From UBA6244 sp965140775 (GTDB lineage: Bacteria > Bacteroidota > Bacteroidia > Bacteroidales > F082), in NCBI GenBank assembly GCA_965140775.1, contig OZ223471.1:1860001-1924000 (forward strand): a DNA stretch of 64,000 bases, in the 5' to 3' direction. Position numbers and translations under genes: made by a program. The notes under the pieces were generated by a model that was not told the DNA's origin, searched no databases, and was given only the letters and a program-made list of their open reading frames with translations. Positions 16,662 to 27,012 of the stretch are shown here, one piece after another. Numbering within the stretch: the first letter of the stretch is position 1; each line of letters starts with the position of its first letter.

Positions 16662-19600
16662 CTAGCTGTTTGAATCACCAAACACAGGCTTTCCTTCATA
16701 GCACAATTCACCACCCATTTCACCGCCTTCCGGCCCCAAGTCAATTACCCAATCCGAAGCTTTGATAATGTCCTGATTGTGTTCTACTACCAAAATGGTA
16801 TGATGTTCGTCCACAAGTTGGTTGAATACGTCAAAAAGTTTTTCCACATCCTGCATGTGCAAACCTGTTGTGGGTTCGTCGAAAATATATAAACAACGTC
16901 CTTTGTTTTCCTTCATCAATTCGGAGGCAAGCTTCAACCGCTGGGTTTCTCCTCCCGATAGGGTGTCCGTGGCCTGACCCAGTCGGAGATAACCCAATCC
17001 CAGTTCATTCAACCATTTCAGTTTGTGTGAGATTTTTGCATGTTCATGAAAATATTTCATTGCCGAACTCACCTCCAGATGAAGAACGTCGTTCATGTTG
17101 AGCTCCTTCCACCTGATGTCGAGTACTTCTTTTTTATATCGGGCACCCAGACACGACTCGCATGTAACCCAAACATCCGACAGAAAATCTAAGCTCATCC
17201 TGGTTTGTCCCATGCCCTTGCAGGTTTCGCATCTGCCCTCTGCATTGTTGAACGAGAAATGATTCTTTTTCAGATGTGCCTTTTTAGCCTCGGGAAGGCC
17301 TGCAAATACCTCTCTGATGAGGTCGAAAATACCCGTGTAAGTGGCCGGTGTGCTCAGGGGTGAGGTGCCAATGCGCTGTTGGTCGATGATGCTTACCGAT
17401 TGAAATTTTCCAAAATCAATGGAGGTACATTTTACAGGACGACCAGCTTGATAGGAATGGGCCACCACTTCAAAAGCCAACGAAGTTTTGCCACTCCCCG
17501 AAACGCCCGTAACCGCGATAATTCCTTCCGAAGGGAGATGAATATTCAGGTTTTTTAAGTTGTTGGCGTGAGCTCCTGTGATGGTAATACCTTTGTTTAA
17601 GGTTCGTTCAGGTTTGGCGGCAGGTAGTGTTTGCTTTTTAAGGTAGTTGCCCGTGACCGATCGCGGGTTCTGCATAATTTGGGAAATTCCACCTTCGGCA
17701 ATGATTTCTCCTCCTCGTTCTCCTGCACCGGGACCCATGTCGATAATGTGGTCGGCATGCCGTATTATCTCCGGGTCGTGTTCCACCATGATGATGGTAT
17801 TTCCGTTGTTTCGGAGTCGGTCGATGGAATTCAGTAGCTTTTGTGTATCCCGTGGATGCAGTCCTACAGTGGGTTCATCCAGCACATAGGTCAGTCCGCA
17901 CATATCCGACGACAACTGACCGGCCAATCGCAAACGTTGGGCTTCACCTCCCGAAAGGGTAGATGTGGGGCGGTTCACGGCAAGGTAGCCCAGGCCAAGA
18001 TGTGTCAACGACCGGTATTTTTCCATCAATTGCCGGAAAAGTTGATCCGTTGCTTTCGGGTATTCCGTTTCATTGAGTTCCAATTGACCTGCAATAAACT
18101 CTAGGGCGGAAGTTATGCTTAATGCCGACAAATCGCTGATATTCAATCCTCCAAAGGTAATTTCCAAGGCCTCTTTTTTTAACCTGTGCCCACCACATTC
18201 GCTGCAGACTACCTCACTTAATATGGGTTTGAAAGCTTGTGCCCGGGTGCTGTCGCGTTTTAGTTCATAGTCTTCCAGCAGATAGTTGGCCATGCCTTTC
18301 CAGGGGGTGGTCATTCGGTGGGTGCCGGTTCTTGTGCCGCGTTTGAAATTCCATTCCACATCATACAGGGTTTCTCCTGTTCCGAAAAGCGTAATATTCC
18401 GTTCTTTATCAGGAAGTTGGTAGTATGGTACGGTAAAATCCATCCCCAGCGTTTCACCTACCTTTAGCAGGGTATTCACATATTGTCCGAAGGGATCGCC
18501 AAAAAATTTCCCAGGTGTGGTTCCGTTCATGGCACCGTCGAGGATGGATTTTTCGGGATGGGTGATGAATTTTTCAGGATCGGCCACGATTTCGATTCCC
18601 ATGCCGTTGCAACTTGGGCAGGCAGCCTCCATTTTATTAAACGAAAACATGGATGCAGGAAGATCCGCCTTGGTGCCATCCGGTTTCTTGCCAAACCTGC
18701 TGAACAACAGTCGGTAGTGATCGTAAATTTCCGTCCCCGTTCCCACCGTTGAACGCGGATTGTTTCCAAACCGATTTTGCCTCAGGGCAATGGCAGGGGT
18801 TAGACCTACGCATTGTTCCAACTCGGGTTTCCTCACTTTGCTCATCATCCGGCGGGCATAGGTGGAAAAACTTTCGGTAAAACGGTTCCTGCTTTCCGAA
18901 AAAATGGTGTCGAAGGCCAGTGAGCTCTTTCCACTTCCTGATACACCGGTAATGACGGTTGTTTTGTTCAAAGGAATTTCAACGTTGATGTTTTTCAGGT
19001 TGTTGGTGGTAACGCCGCTAAACCGGATGTTGTGCTTTTTTAAAGCCTTAAAATCAACTTGTTGAGATAACGGTTTCTTGTTCAAAAACGCTTTCAGGGC
19101 ATTTCCCGTGTAGGATTCCGGTAGGTTGATTATTTCTGAAGGACTGCCTTGAGCCACTAACTGACCTCCATGTTTTCCGCCTTCCGGACCCAGGTCGATG
19201 AGGTGGTCGGCCTGAGCGATGATGTCCGGGTCATGTTCTATCACCACCACTGTGTTTTGTTGGTCAACAAGGTGGTTGAGTGCATTCAACAGGTAGCTGA
19301 TGTCGGCCTTGTGCAATCCAACTGAAGGCTCGTCGAGGATATACAATCCGTGGTCTTTGGTAGTTTTTTGCAACTCAGACGCCAACTTAATACGTTGGGC
19401 TTCGCCACCCGACAGGGTAGTGGAAGGTTGTCCCAGTTTGAGGTAACCCACATCCAACATAATGAGTGCATCCAAAGTACGGGTGATTTTAGGTTGCCCT
19501 TCAAAAAACTGACGGGCCTCTTCCACAGATAGTTCGAGCACCTCAAAAATGTTTTTGCCGTGGTAGGTTATTTCGAGGGTAGGCTGGTTGAAACGTTGGC

Positions 19601-21578
19601 CATGGCAGCTATCGCAAATAACCTCCACATCGCCCAAAAAATGCATGCCCAGCGAGAGGTATCCTGCTCCCTGACATGTTTCGCATCGTCCACCCACGTT
19701 GTTAAAGGAAAACCGACCTTTTTTGAATCCTTGTTTTTTTGACTCAGGAAGTCCGGCAAACAAATCGCGTATATGGTCGAACAAGCCGGTATAAGTGGCC
19801 GGATTGCTCCGTGGCGTCCGTCCGATGGGCGATTGGTCAATTTCAATGACTCTGGAGATGGGCAGGCTGCTTTCGATGGACACGTATGCTCCGCTGTTGC
19901 TTTTTCCGCGAAAGTGGTTTCCAAGCACGTGATGAACAAGTGTTGATTTTCCGGCACCTGAAACCCCGGTGACCACGTTAAATGCTCCCTGCTTCAACTC
20001 CACATCGATGTGACGCAGGTTGTTTTTGCTTGCACCACGAATATGGATAGTACCGGCGGACTGACGCGGCTGGTGGAGGAGATAGTGGCTGTTGTCGGTC
20101 GAAAAAACCTGTGCCGTAATGCTTTCGGGATATTTTTCCGGATGCAAAAACAATTCCGAAGGAGCACCCTGAAAAAGCACCTGACCACCATGTTCGCCTG
20201 CTTTTGGACCGATATCAATCAGGTAGTCAGCTGCTTCCATGGTTTCCTGGTCGTGTTCCACCACCACCACCGTGTTTCCGTTATCACGAAGGGATTTCAA
20301 TACTTTCAACAGCTTTTGGTTGTCGCGGGGATGCAGACCGATGGAGGGTTCGTCGAGGATGTACAAAATTCCCTGCAAGCCGCTCCCTACCTGTGAAGCC
20401 AACCGAATTCGTTGGGCTTCGCCTCCCGAAAGGGTGGTCGATTCACGGTCCGGTGTCAGGTAGTCCAAGCCCAGAAGCGAAAGGTGTTCCAGACGTTTGA
20501 ATACGTGTGACAGGATGTTGTCAAATACTTCTTTGTTGTGGATTGTTTGGCTCAGCTCCCGGAGGTATTGATGCAAATCTGCAAGGGACATCCGGGTAAG
20601 TTGGGTGATGTTTTTCCCGTTGATAAGCAACAAGTTGGCTTCTTCTCTCAACCTGCTTCCATTGCATTGATGGCAGGTGAATGAGCTGGCAAAGCGGAGG
20701 ATGTTGTCGTTGCGGTCGCGTTTCAAAATTTCCTCCATGATGGGAATCATACCCTTATAATAGGCTTCTTCGCGTGGTTTAGCGGTGATTCCTTTCCATT
20801 TGAGCCGTGACTCAAGTCCGTGTTTGCCAAAAAGAATCTTGATTTTTTCGCTGCCGTACATCACCACCTGTTGTTGTTCGGTCGTCAGCTCTTTCCATGG
20901 AATATCAACAGAAAATCCGTGGGCGTGGCACACCTTGTTCAGTTCATCCACACGAACCTGCGAATAAACGATGTATCCGGTGGGTGTGGTGGGAACCAAT
21001 GCCCCTTCGCGCAGGGTACGGTTTTCGTCGGCGATGAGTTTGGCCTGATCGATTTGCTCAGTAACGCCCAATCCGTGACAAACCGGACAGGCCCCATGTT
21101 TTGAGTTAAATGAAAACAGACTAGCCTGAACCCGAGGATGTTGCCATCCGCATGCAGGACATTGTCCGGCATTCAAATCTGTTATTCTCGTCTGGCATTC
21201 AGGGCAATGCAATTCTCCCAAACGGGCATAAAGCAGGCGCAGGTAGTCGTAAATTCCCGAAAGGGTGCCGACGGTGGAGCGGGGATTGGAAGTGGCCGTT
21301 TTTTGATTGATGGCCAAAGCAGCCTGCAATCCGCAGATGGTTTTTACCTTGGGTTGTTCCAGTTTTCCGAGATACATGCGGGCATAGGATGAAAAGGATT
21401 CTAAAAACCGCCGCTGACTTTCTTTGAAAATAACCCCATAGGCCAGGGTGGATTTTCCCGAACCGGAAACACCGGTAATCACCGTGAGGGAGTTATGGGG
21501 GATGCGCACATCCACATGTTTCAGGTTGTTTTCTGATGCATCGGTGATGACTAAGGTCTTGATTTCTCTATTGTCCAT
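16662..21578 (-). CDS. Tandem-fused UvrA-like ATPase (two UvrA halves, four ABC cassettes)
   Basis: 1638 aa, nearly twice UvrA (about 940 aa). Two UvrA-like units are fused head to tail at about residue 838. Walker A motifs lie near residues 36 (GVSGSGKST), 535 (GVSGAGKST), 876 (GVSGSGKSS) and 1355 (GVSGSGKTS). LSGGE signature motifs lie near 381, 721, 1206 and 1538. Zinc-binding CxxC pairs are present in each half (CPEC..CPAC, CETC..CDSC, CPSC, CSEC, CETC..CESC). Each half is about 820 aa, short like class II UvrA paralogues, some of which act in drug resistance rather than canonical repair; whether it contacts UvrB is not evident. The start at 21578 lies 38 nt after the TetM-like gene on the same strand, so they may form an operon. 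Confidence 0.85.
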   Translation of the reverse strand: MDNREIKTLVITDASENNLKHVDVRIPHNSLTVITGVSGSGKSTLAYGVIFKESQRRFLESFSSYARMYLGKLEQPKVKTICGLQAALAINQKTATSNPRSTVGTLSGIYDYLRLLYARLGELHCPECQTRITDLNAGQCPACGWQHPRVQASLFSFNSKHGACPVCHGLGVTEQIDQAKLIADENRTLREGALVPTTPTGYIVYSQVRVDELNKVCHAHGFSVDIPWKELTTEQQQVVMYGSEKIKILFGKHGLESRLKWKGITAKPREEAYYKGMIPIMEEILKRDRNDNILRFASSFTCHQCNGSRLREEANLLLINGKNITQLTRMSLADLHQYLRELSQTIHNKEVFDNILSHVFKRLEHLSLLGLDYLTPDRESTTLSGGEAQRIRLASQVGSGLQGILYILDEPSIGLHPRDNQKLLKVLKSLRDNGNTVVVVEHDQETMEAADYLIDIGPKAGEHGGQVLFQGAPSELFLHPEKYPESITAQVFSTDNSHYLLHQPRQSAGTIHIRGASKNNLRHIDVELKQGAFNVVTGVSGAGKSTLVHHVLGNHFRGKSNSGAYVSIESSLPISRVIEIDQSPIGRTPRSNPATYTGLFDHIRDLFAGLPESKKQGFKKGRFSFNNVGGRCETCQGAGYLSLGMHFLGDVEVICDSCHGQRFNQPTLEITYHGKNIFEVLELSVEEARQFFEGQPKITRTLDALIMLDVGYLKLGQPSTTLSGGEAQRIKLASELQKTTKDHGLYILDEPSVGLHKADISYLLNALNHLVDQQNTVVVIEHDPDIIAQADHLIDLGPEGGKHGGQLVAQGSPSEIINLPESYTGNALKAFLNKKPLSQQVDFKALKKHNIRFSGVTTNNLKNINVEIPLNKTTVITGVSGSGKSSLAFDTIFSESRNRFTESFSTYARRMMSKVRKPELEQCVGLTPAIALRQNRFGNNPRSTVGTGTEIYDHYRLLFSRFGKKPDGTKADLPASMFSFNKMEAACPSCNGMGIEIVADPEKFITHPEKSILDGAMNGTTPGKFFGDPFGQYVNTLLKVGETLGMDFTVPYYQLPDKERNITLFGTGETLYDVEWNFKRGTRTGTHRMTTPWKGMANYLLEDYELKRDSTRAQAFKPILSEVVCSECGGHRLKKEALEITFGGLNISDLSALSITSALEFIAGQLELNETEYPKATDQLFRQLMEKYRSLTHLGLGYLAVNRPTSTLSGGEAQRLRLAGQLSSDMCGLTYVLDEPTVGLHPRDTQKLLNSIDRLRNNGNTIIMVEHDPEIIRHADHIIDMGPGAGERGGEIIAEGGISQIMQNPRSVTGNYLKKQTLPAAKPERTLNKGITITGAHANNLKNLNIHLPSEGIIAVTGVSGSGKTSLAFEVVAHSYQAGRPVKCTSIDFGKFQSVSIIDQQRIGTSPLSTPATYTGIFDLIREVFAGLPEAKKAHLKKNHFSFNNAEGRCETCKGMGQTRMSLDFLSDVWVTCESCLGARYKKEVLDIRWKELNMNDVLHLEVSSAMKYFHEHAKISHKLKWLNELGLGYLRLGQATDTLSGGETQRLKLASELMKENKGRCLYIFDEPTTGLHMQDVEKLFDVFNQLVDEHHTILVVEHNQDIIKASDWVIDLGPEGGEMGGELCYEGKPVFGDSNS

Positions 21579-21616
21579 GAAAATATTGGCTTATCTCAAC
21601 AAGTTGGCTTTTGATT

Positions 21617-23587
21617 TTATTGAATGGCTTTTCGGGCTTTAAGAATATATTTGGCTCTGTCTAAAGGACTTATTCCCCGAAAGGGGGTGGTTTTTCCCAA
21701 CTCCAACGGACAAGGCCGGTATCCCGTAAAAGCGGTTTTAAATTTTCCTTTTCCTCCCGTAATGGAACTTAGTTTGGCGGGATAATCCAACGAAGTGGCC
21801 ACGGGAACCTTTCCTTTCAGAATAAATTTGCCGTTGGTCAATTCCGGGTTTCCAAATTCGGCACGCATGAGGGTGAGTTGTGAGGCGATTTTTCCCAAGG
21901 TGTCTTCCGGTGCGGTGATGGTGAACTCCAACATGGGTTCCAACAATTGTGTTCCGATATGTTGAAGGCCGTTCATGATGGCCATGGGGGTGGCGATGGC
22001 AAAATCGCCTGCCCTGGAGTGAATGTTGTGATGTTCTCCTCCCTGAAGGGTGATCTTCAGGTCGGTGACTTCCCAGCCATGGATGCCTTGCTGCAATGCC
22101 TTGGGAAGGGTGCGCTCGATTTCATTTTGGTATCGGGCAGCAATTTGGTTGACGCCCACCTTCGATTCAAAATGGAGTCCAGAACCCAATGGACCCGGCT
22201 CAATCAAAAAGTTGATGACGGCCCAACATGGTTTCGGCATAGTATATTCTTCGTAACCTTCACCCGAAGACAAGGGTGTTTCTTTATAAATAACGGTGGG
22301 TTCATCAAAGGACACTTTGAGGTTGAATCGTTCTAACAGTATGGATTCCAGGATTTCCAACTGGATGAGTCCGATGATTTTGATGTGTAACTCACGCTCG
22401 TCCTGCAACCAAAGCAAATCGATGGTGGGGTCTTCATCTGCCAGCAATTGCATGGCCGCCACCAATGCCGGAAAATCCGTTTCTTTTTCTGACAGTATCT
22501 TGACGGTTAACAGCGGTGTCGTTAGTGTAATATGTTCATTTACATCTTCTTCCGTGCCCAGAATGTCGCCGGCCCTAACCTTGGTCAAGCCACAAATGGC
22601 ACCACAATCGCCAGCCAGAAGTTCGCCGGTGTCCTCAAATTTCTGACCTCGAAGTTTGCGTATCTGGCTTACTTTTTCCTCCGTTTGTTGGGAGGCGTTC
22701 ATCACCAGGTCCCTGTTTTTCAGCGAGCCATTAAACAACCTGACACTGGCCACACGCCCGATGGTGCTGTCGTGCTCAACTTTGTACACGATGCCGCTGA
22801 GGGGTTTGGCTACATCTCCTCCGGCAACAGGCATGTAGGTGGTTACGAAATCGAGGAGGTCGTCAATTCCGCAGTCGAATTTGGCCGAACCTGCCAGAAT
22901 GGGAAAGACATGTCCATGGTGAAATTGTTTTTTAAACAGCAACAGCAATTCATCATAGGAAATCGGCTCTTCGTTCAGGTATTTGTGGAGGAGATTGTCG
23001 TCGTGATTGGCCAGCATTTCGGTGAGTTCCTCCCTTGCAGTTTCCGTTAGGGCGGGATGGAATTTATTGGTCACGGATGCTCTAGAATCTTCTTGATTAC
23101 TAACGGTTTGCATGAGCAGGGCATCTTCTGTCAGTTCACGTTTGATTTCCTGAACAACAGTCGCCACGTCTGCACCCGCACGGTCGATTTTATTGATGAA
23201 GATCAGGATGGGGATGTTTAATTTGCGGAGGGCGTTCCAAAGGGTTTCGGTATGCGCCTGCACACCTTCCACCGCCGAAATCACCAGAATGGCGCTGTCG
23301 AGAGCCCTCAGCGAACGTTCCACTTCTGCCGAAAAATCAACGTGTCCGGGAGTGTCGATGATGTTCAGGTGTACGCCTTGCCACTCGATGGATGCTGAGG
23401 CGCTCCGAACCGAGATGCCCCTTTCAATTTCTACCGGAAGCCAATCGGTTTGCGAGGTTCCTTTGTCCACACTGCCCATGCTTCTGATGGCGCCTCCTTT
23501 GAATAAAAACAGTTCAGTGATGGAGGTTTTGCCCGCGTCCACATGCGCTACAATTCCTGTATTGATGAACTTTTTACTGTCTGTCAT
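21617..23587 (-). CDS. TetM/TetO-type ribosome-protection-like translational GTPase
   Basis: 656 aa from the Met at 23587 (MTDSKKFINTGIVAHVDAGK). An upstream in-frame Met at 23797 would add 70 residues unlike the family, so the later start is chosen; TetM is 639 aa. It has the EF-G-like G domain (HVDAGKTS G1, IIDTPGHVDF G3, FINKIDRAG G4), then domains II-V with the family order. The sequence GAIRSMGSVDKGTSQTDWLPVEIERGI follows TetM closely rather than housekeeping EF-G. Members dislodge tetracycline from ribosomes, but many Bacteroidota paralogues have no proven resistance role. The UvrA-like gene follows 38 nt downstream. Real resistance is an inference to be tested. Confidence 0.8.
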   Translation of the reverse strand: MTDSKKFINTGIVAHVDAGKTSITELFLFKGGAIRSMGSVDKGTSQTDWLPVEIERGISVRSASASIEWQGVHLNIIDTPGHVDFSAEVERSLRALDSAILVISAVEGVQAHTETLWNALRKLNIPILIFINKIDRAGADVATVVQEIKRELTEDALLMQTVSNQEDSRASVTNKFHPALTETAREELTEMLANHDDNLLHKYLNEEPISYDELLLLFKKQFHHGHVFPILAGSAKFDCGIDDLLDFVTTYMPVAGGDVAKPLSGIVYKVEHDSTIGRVASVRLFNGSLKNRDLVMNASQQTEEKVSQIRKLRGQKFEDTGELLAGDCGAICGLTKVRAGDILGTEEDVNEHITLTTPLLTVKILSEKETDFPALVAAMQLLADEDPTIDLLWLQDERELHIKIIGLIQLEILESILLERFNLKVSFDEPTVIYKETPLSSGEGYEEYTMPKPCWAVINFLIEPGPLGSGLHFESKVGVNQIAARYQNEIERTLPKALQQGIHGWEVTDLKITLQGGEHHNIHSRAGDFAIATPMAIMNGLQHIGTQLLEPMLEFTITAPEDTLGKIASQLTLMRAEFGNPELTNGKFILKGKVPVATSLDYPAKLSSITGGKGKFKTAFTGYRPCPLELGKTTPFRGISPLDRAKYILKARKAIQ

Positions 23588-23886
23588 CTGATATACTGTG
23601 CATTTTGTTACAAAAGTAGAAACTAATTTCAGGAAAGGCATCACTGTGCGCATGATGGATTCATACAAAGTTTTGTCGATTCCTGTATTTATCTGAAATA
23701 CAGTAGAGTAAAAAGTTCTAATCCGGCTAAAAGTTCCGGATGTTTTATTAAACTTGCCCGGATTAAGGGCAGAATATTGTCTTGACATCTCTTTCACATG
23801 CCACTACTTGCATTTGAAGGATTTTTCTCTTATTTTCGTTGCATATTTATCACCGTTCCGGGTATTAACAGCCAATCGAATTGCTT

Positions 23887-25020
23887 ATGAAAACTGAAAC
23901 ATTTTTGATACGCGACATGCAAAACCTTGATTGGCAGATTCAATCATTGAAAAAAGGAGGTTTTAAACCCACTTTGGGTGTGGTTTTTATTTCAGTGAGT
24001 TTGCCGATTAAACAGTTGTCTGCCATTTTCGCCACCCATCAAATTGCTTTAATTGGTTCCACTAGTTGTGGTGAAATATTCGCCGAATCGGAGGAAGTGA
24101 ATATCGCCGATCACTCGGCAGTGGTGATGTTGATGGAAATGGATCCTTCGGCGTTTCAAACCTGTATTTTGGATGATGCCGAACTGCCTTCCTTTGAGCT
24201 GGGAAAAAAAGCGGCGCAACAAACTCTCGGGCGTTTCAAAAAGCAGTCGCTTATTGTGATGGCCAGTGGTATGAAGGTGGACGGACAAGCGCTGGTGGAA
24301 GGAATTGTGGAGGTGGCAGGTACGGATACCCCGATTTTTGGCGGACTGGCCGGCGATGATGCCATTTTTGAAGAAACCTGGGTGTTTTGTGATGAGAAAT
24401 TCGCCAACAATGGGGTGGCATTGCTGTGTCTCGACCAGGAAAAAGTGGAGGTTGTTGGCATGGCTACGTCGGGTTGGATAAGTCTGGGTGCCGATCTCAG
24501 GGTTACTTCCTCACAAGGAAATGTGGTACATTCCATCGATGGGCGTCCTGCGTTGGATGTGTACATGAAGTACTTGAGCGTGCATGAGGACGAATTGCCC
24601 TCGGTGGGAGTGGAATATCCGCTGATGATTAAGCGGGAACACAACGAAAATGCCCTGAGAGCGGTGATGGGTGTGGATAAAGAGGCACGATCGCTTGTCT
24701 TTGCCGGAAGCGTGCCTGAAGGCAGTGTGGTGAACTTTTCCAGTTCGCCTGGCTTTGAAGTCATCGACTTTACGCGTAAAAATATTGAAGCTTTCACCAG
24801 CGAAAATGATCCGGATTGCTGCCTGCTTTTCAGTTGTATGGCACGGCATCTGGCCCTGGGACCGTTGATTTCGGATGAGGTGAAAATCGCCGTAAAAAAA
24901 TGGAAAGCCCCGTTGGCCGGTTTTTTTACTTATGGTGAAATAGGAACCAATCCCAATGCCCAATGCGATTTTTATAACCAAACCTTTACCATTGCCTTGC
25001 TCAGGGAGATTTCAAAATAA
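23887..25020 (+). CDS. FIST-domain sensory protein
   Basis: 377 aa from the ATG at 23887 (a TTG two codons upstream is a weaker alternative). It matches the FIST N and C domain pair: SLPIKQLSAIFATHQIALIGSTSCGEI and GGLAGDDAIFEETWVF in the N-terminal half, and HSIDGRPALDVYMKYL plus CLLFSCMARHLALG in the C-terminal half. FIST domains are predicted small-ligand (amino-acid-type) sensors that partner with kinases or cyclases. It has no signal peptide and so is cytoplasmic. The hybrid histidine kinase begins 14 nt after the stop, so this is almost certainly the input partner of that kinase in one operon. Confidence 0.85.
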   Translation: MKTETFLIRDMQNLDWQIQSLKKGGFKPTLGVVFISVSLPIKQLSAIFATHQIALIGSTSCGEIFAESEEVNIADHSAVVMLMEMDPSAFQTCILDDAELPSFELGKKAAQQTLGRFKKQSLIVMASGMKVDGQALVEGIVEVAGTDTPIFGGLAGDDAIFEETWVFCDEKFANNGVALLCLDQEKVEVVGMATSGWISLGADLRVTSSQGNVVHSIDGRPALDVYMKYLSVHEDELPSVGVEYPLMIKREHNENALRAVMGVDKEARSLVFAGSVPEGSVVNFSSSPGFEVIDFTRKNIEAFTSENDPDCCLLFSCMARHLALGPLISDEVKIAVKKWKAPLAGFFTYGEIGTNPNAQCDFYNQTFTIALLREISK

Positions 25021-25034
25021 AAGGAACCGACACC

Positions 25035-26807
25035 ATGCAAAAACTACTGGAACAGCTTCAACGCAAAATATCAGAAGTTAATTCTTACGACGAATTTATT
25101 CAGGTAAAGGAGTCGTTGTTGGTTGATATCCAGCAGTTGATGCAAAGTAGTAAGGTGCTCTCGTTTCAGTTCGACAGGTTGATTAAAGACAAAAATGTGC
25201 TTCATTCGCTGCTCGCCCGCACTTCCGACGACCTTAAATCGGCCCTGGCCGAATTGAGCAAACGTGCAGAAGAACTCAATACGCTGCTTTTTGCCATCCC
25301 TGCACTGGTGTATTTCAAAGACATCAACCTGAAATACATCCTGGTAAACAAAGCATTCGAGGACTTTAGTGGCTTGGTTACCGAAAATATTATTGGACGT
25401 ACCACGGGTCAGATTTTTCCTGAATATGCAGATGCGGATTATACCAAAATCGAGCATGAGGTGCTTAAAAATGGTGAACCCTACTATCATATCGAAGAGC
25501 GCCTGACAGGTGAAGAAAAGCCCGTGATTCTTTCCACCAACCTGGCTCCGGTAAAGAATAGTGCCGGTAAAACCATTGGATTGGTGGGCGTTTCGTGGGA
25601 TATCACCAAACAAAGCGAATTTCAACAAGCTCTGGTAAAAGCCAAGGAAGCTGCCGAAGCCGGCACAAGGGCAAAATCAGAATTTCTGGCCAATATGAGT
25701 CACGAAATCCGAACCCCTTTGAACGGAATCATCGGCATGTCGCAGATATTGAGCAAAACAGTGATCAAGCCCAAAACCCACGAACACCTCGACATTATTA
25801 TAGCATCAGGACAGAGTTTACTGGCTTTGGTGAACGATATCCTGGATTTCTCAAAAATTGAAGCCGGTCTGCTTACCTTTGAATCGGCTGATTTCGACTT
25901 ACGTAAAATTTGCCGTGAAGTGGAACAGGTGTTGCGTGTAAAGGCCCAGGAAAAGGCGCTGGAATTTCAGGTAAACGTAAGTGCCGATATACCTGCCTAT
26001 GTGAATGGGGACGCCCATCGGTTGAAACAAGTGTGGCTCAACCTGGCCAATAATGCGGTGAAGTTTACCGAAAGGGGCAAGGTGTCCATTCAAATAGCAT
26101 TGGCAGAGGACAGAGAAACGGAGCTGGTGATAAAAACCACCGTTTCAGATACAGGCATTGGCATGCGTGCCAATCAAATCCCGAAACTTTTCAATAGTTT
26201 TGAGCAACTAGATGCCTCCCACACCCGAAAATACGGAGGAACCGGTTTGGGATTGGCGATCTCCAAAAAACTGGTCGAAATGATGCAGGGAACCATTGGC
26301 GTGGAAAGCACCGTGGGCGAAGGTTCCGTGTTTTGGTTTACGGCGTGCCTGAAAAAAACCACCCATATTCCGGTGCCTGATAAGCCGGAAGATGCAGAAA
26401 ATGAATCGCTTGTAGCGAATAAATTACATGTGTTGTTGGCCGAAGATAACCTTATCAATCAAAAGGTAGCCACTTTCAGCCTGACCCAAATGGGTTTTAC
26501 GGTAGATATCGCCAACAATGGGGTGGAGGCTGTGGATAAATATATGGAAGGTGGTCATGATTTGATACTCATGGATGTGCAAATGCCCGAAATGAGTGGG
26601 TTTGATGCCACCAGAGCCATCAGGGCGCTGGAAAACAAGGCAGGCCAAACCAAAAGGATTCCCATTATTGCGCTAACGGCCAACGCCATGAAAGGCGATA
26701 TGGAACGTTGTATAGGTGCCGGAATGGATGCCTATTTGAGCAAACCTTTTCAACAGAAGGACCTACAGCAATTGATTGCCCACTGTTTTCGTGAGGAATG
26801 TGGCTAA
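25035..26807 (+). CDS. Cytoplasmic hybrid histidine kinase (PAS-HisKA-HATPase-REC)
   Basis: 590 aa with no membrane segments. Order: N-terminal coiled coil (1-85); PAS domain (about 85-200, VYFKDINLKYILVNKAFEDF); HisKA with the phospho-accepting His near 223 in FLANMSHEIRTPLNG; HATPase with N box (NLANNAVKF), G1 (DTGIGM) and G2 (GTGLGLAISKKLV); and a receiver domain from about 463 with the phospho-Asp near 513 (LILMDVQMPEM) and the conserved Lys in LSKPF. There is no output domain, so phosphate must pass to another protein. Being soluble and paired with the FIST protein, it probably senses an internal ligand. Confidence 0.93.
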   Translation: MQKLLEQLQRKISEVNSYDEFIQVKESLLVDIQQLMQSSKVLSFQFDRLIKDKNVLHSLLARTSDDLKSALAELSKRAEELNTLLFAIPALVYFKDINLKYILVNKAFEDFSGLVTENIIGRTTGQIFPEYADADYTKIEHEVLKNGEPYYHIEERLTGEEKPVILSTNLAPVKNSAGKTIGLVGVSWDITKQSEFQQALVKAKEAAEAGTRAKSEFLANMSHEIRTPLNGIIGMSQILSKTVIKPKTHEHLDIIIASGQSLLALVNDILDFSKIEAGLLTFESADFDLRKICREVEQVLRVKAQEKALEFQVNVSADIPAYVNGDAHRLKQVWLNLANNAVKFTERGKVSIQIALAEDRETELVIKTTVSDTGIGMRANQIPKLFNSFEQLDASHTRKYGGTGLGLAISKKLVEMMQGTIGVESTVGEGSVFWFTACLKKTTHIPVPDKPEDAENESLVANKLHVLLAEDNLINQKVATFSLTQMGFTVDIANNGVEAVDKYMEGGHDLILMDVQMPEMSGFDATRAIRALENKAGQTKRIPIIALTANAMKGDMERCIGAGMDAYLSKPFQQKDLQQLIAHCFREECG

Positions 26808-26935
26808 TCAAGGCTGCCAAAATGCAGGGATTTTCCGTTTTTACTTTTCCCAAAACCAAACGCACAACAACAATTGGTGCACCCATGGTTGGTCACTTTT
26901 TTTATTTGATCCTCCGCCTTCGAATCTGTTGTCAA

Positions 26936-26966
26936 CAAAAAATGCAACCCGCTGAAAAGGTTGCAT
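26936..26966 (-). terminator. Intrinsic terminator of the small gene at 27013
   Basis: Read on the minus strand, ATGCAACC / GGTTGCAT form an 8-bp perfect stem followed by TTTTTTG. It lies 47 nt past the stop of the small minus-strand gene. That placement supports the small gene being real. The remaining bases between 26808 and 27012 show nothing else. Confidence 0.8.
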
Positions 26967-27012
26967 GATGCTATCGAAGACCCACTGATCTTCTTCAATA
27001 AACTCAGTTAGT

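Noticed and set aside
21617..23587. Calling the GTPase a proven tetracycline-resistance gene (tetM/tetQ)
   Set aside because: Similarity to TetM is clear but Bacteroidota carry many uncharacterised paralogues; resistance cannot be read from sequence alone.
26804..26998. 64-codon minus-strand frame with a CTNCCC motif
   Set aside because: It starts inside the region of the intrinsic terminator hairpin, runs into the kinase 3' end and has no upstream promoter.
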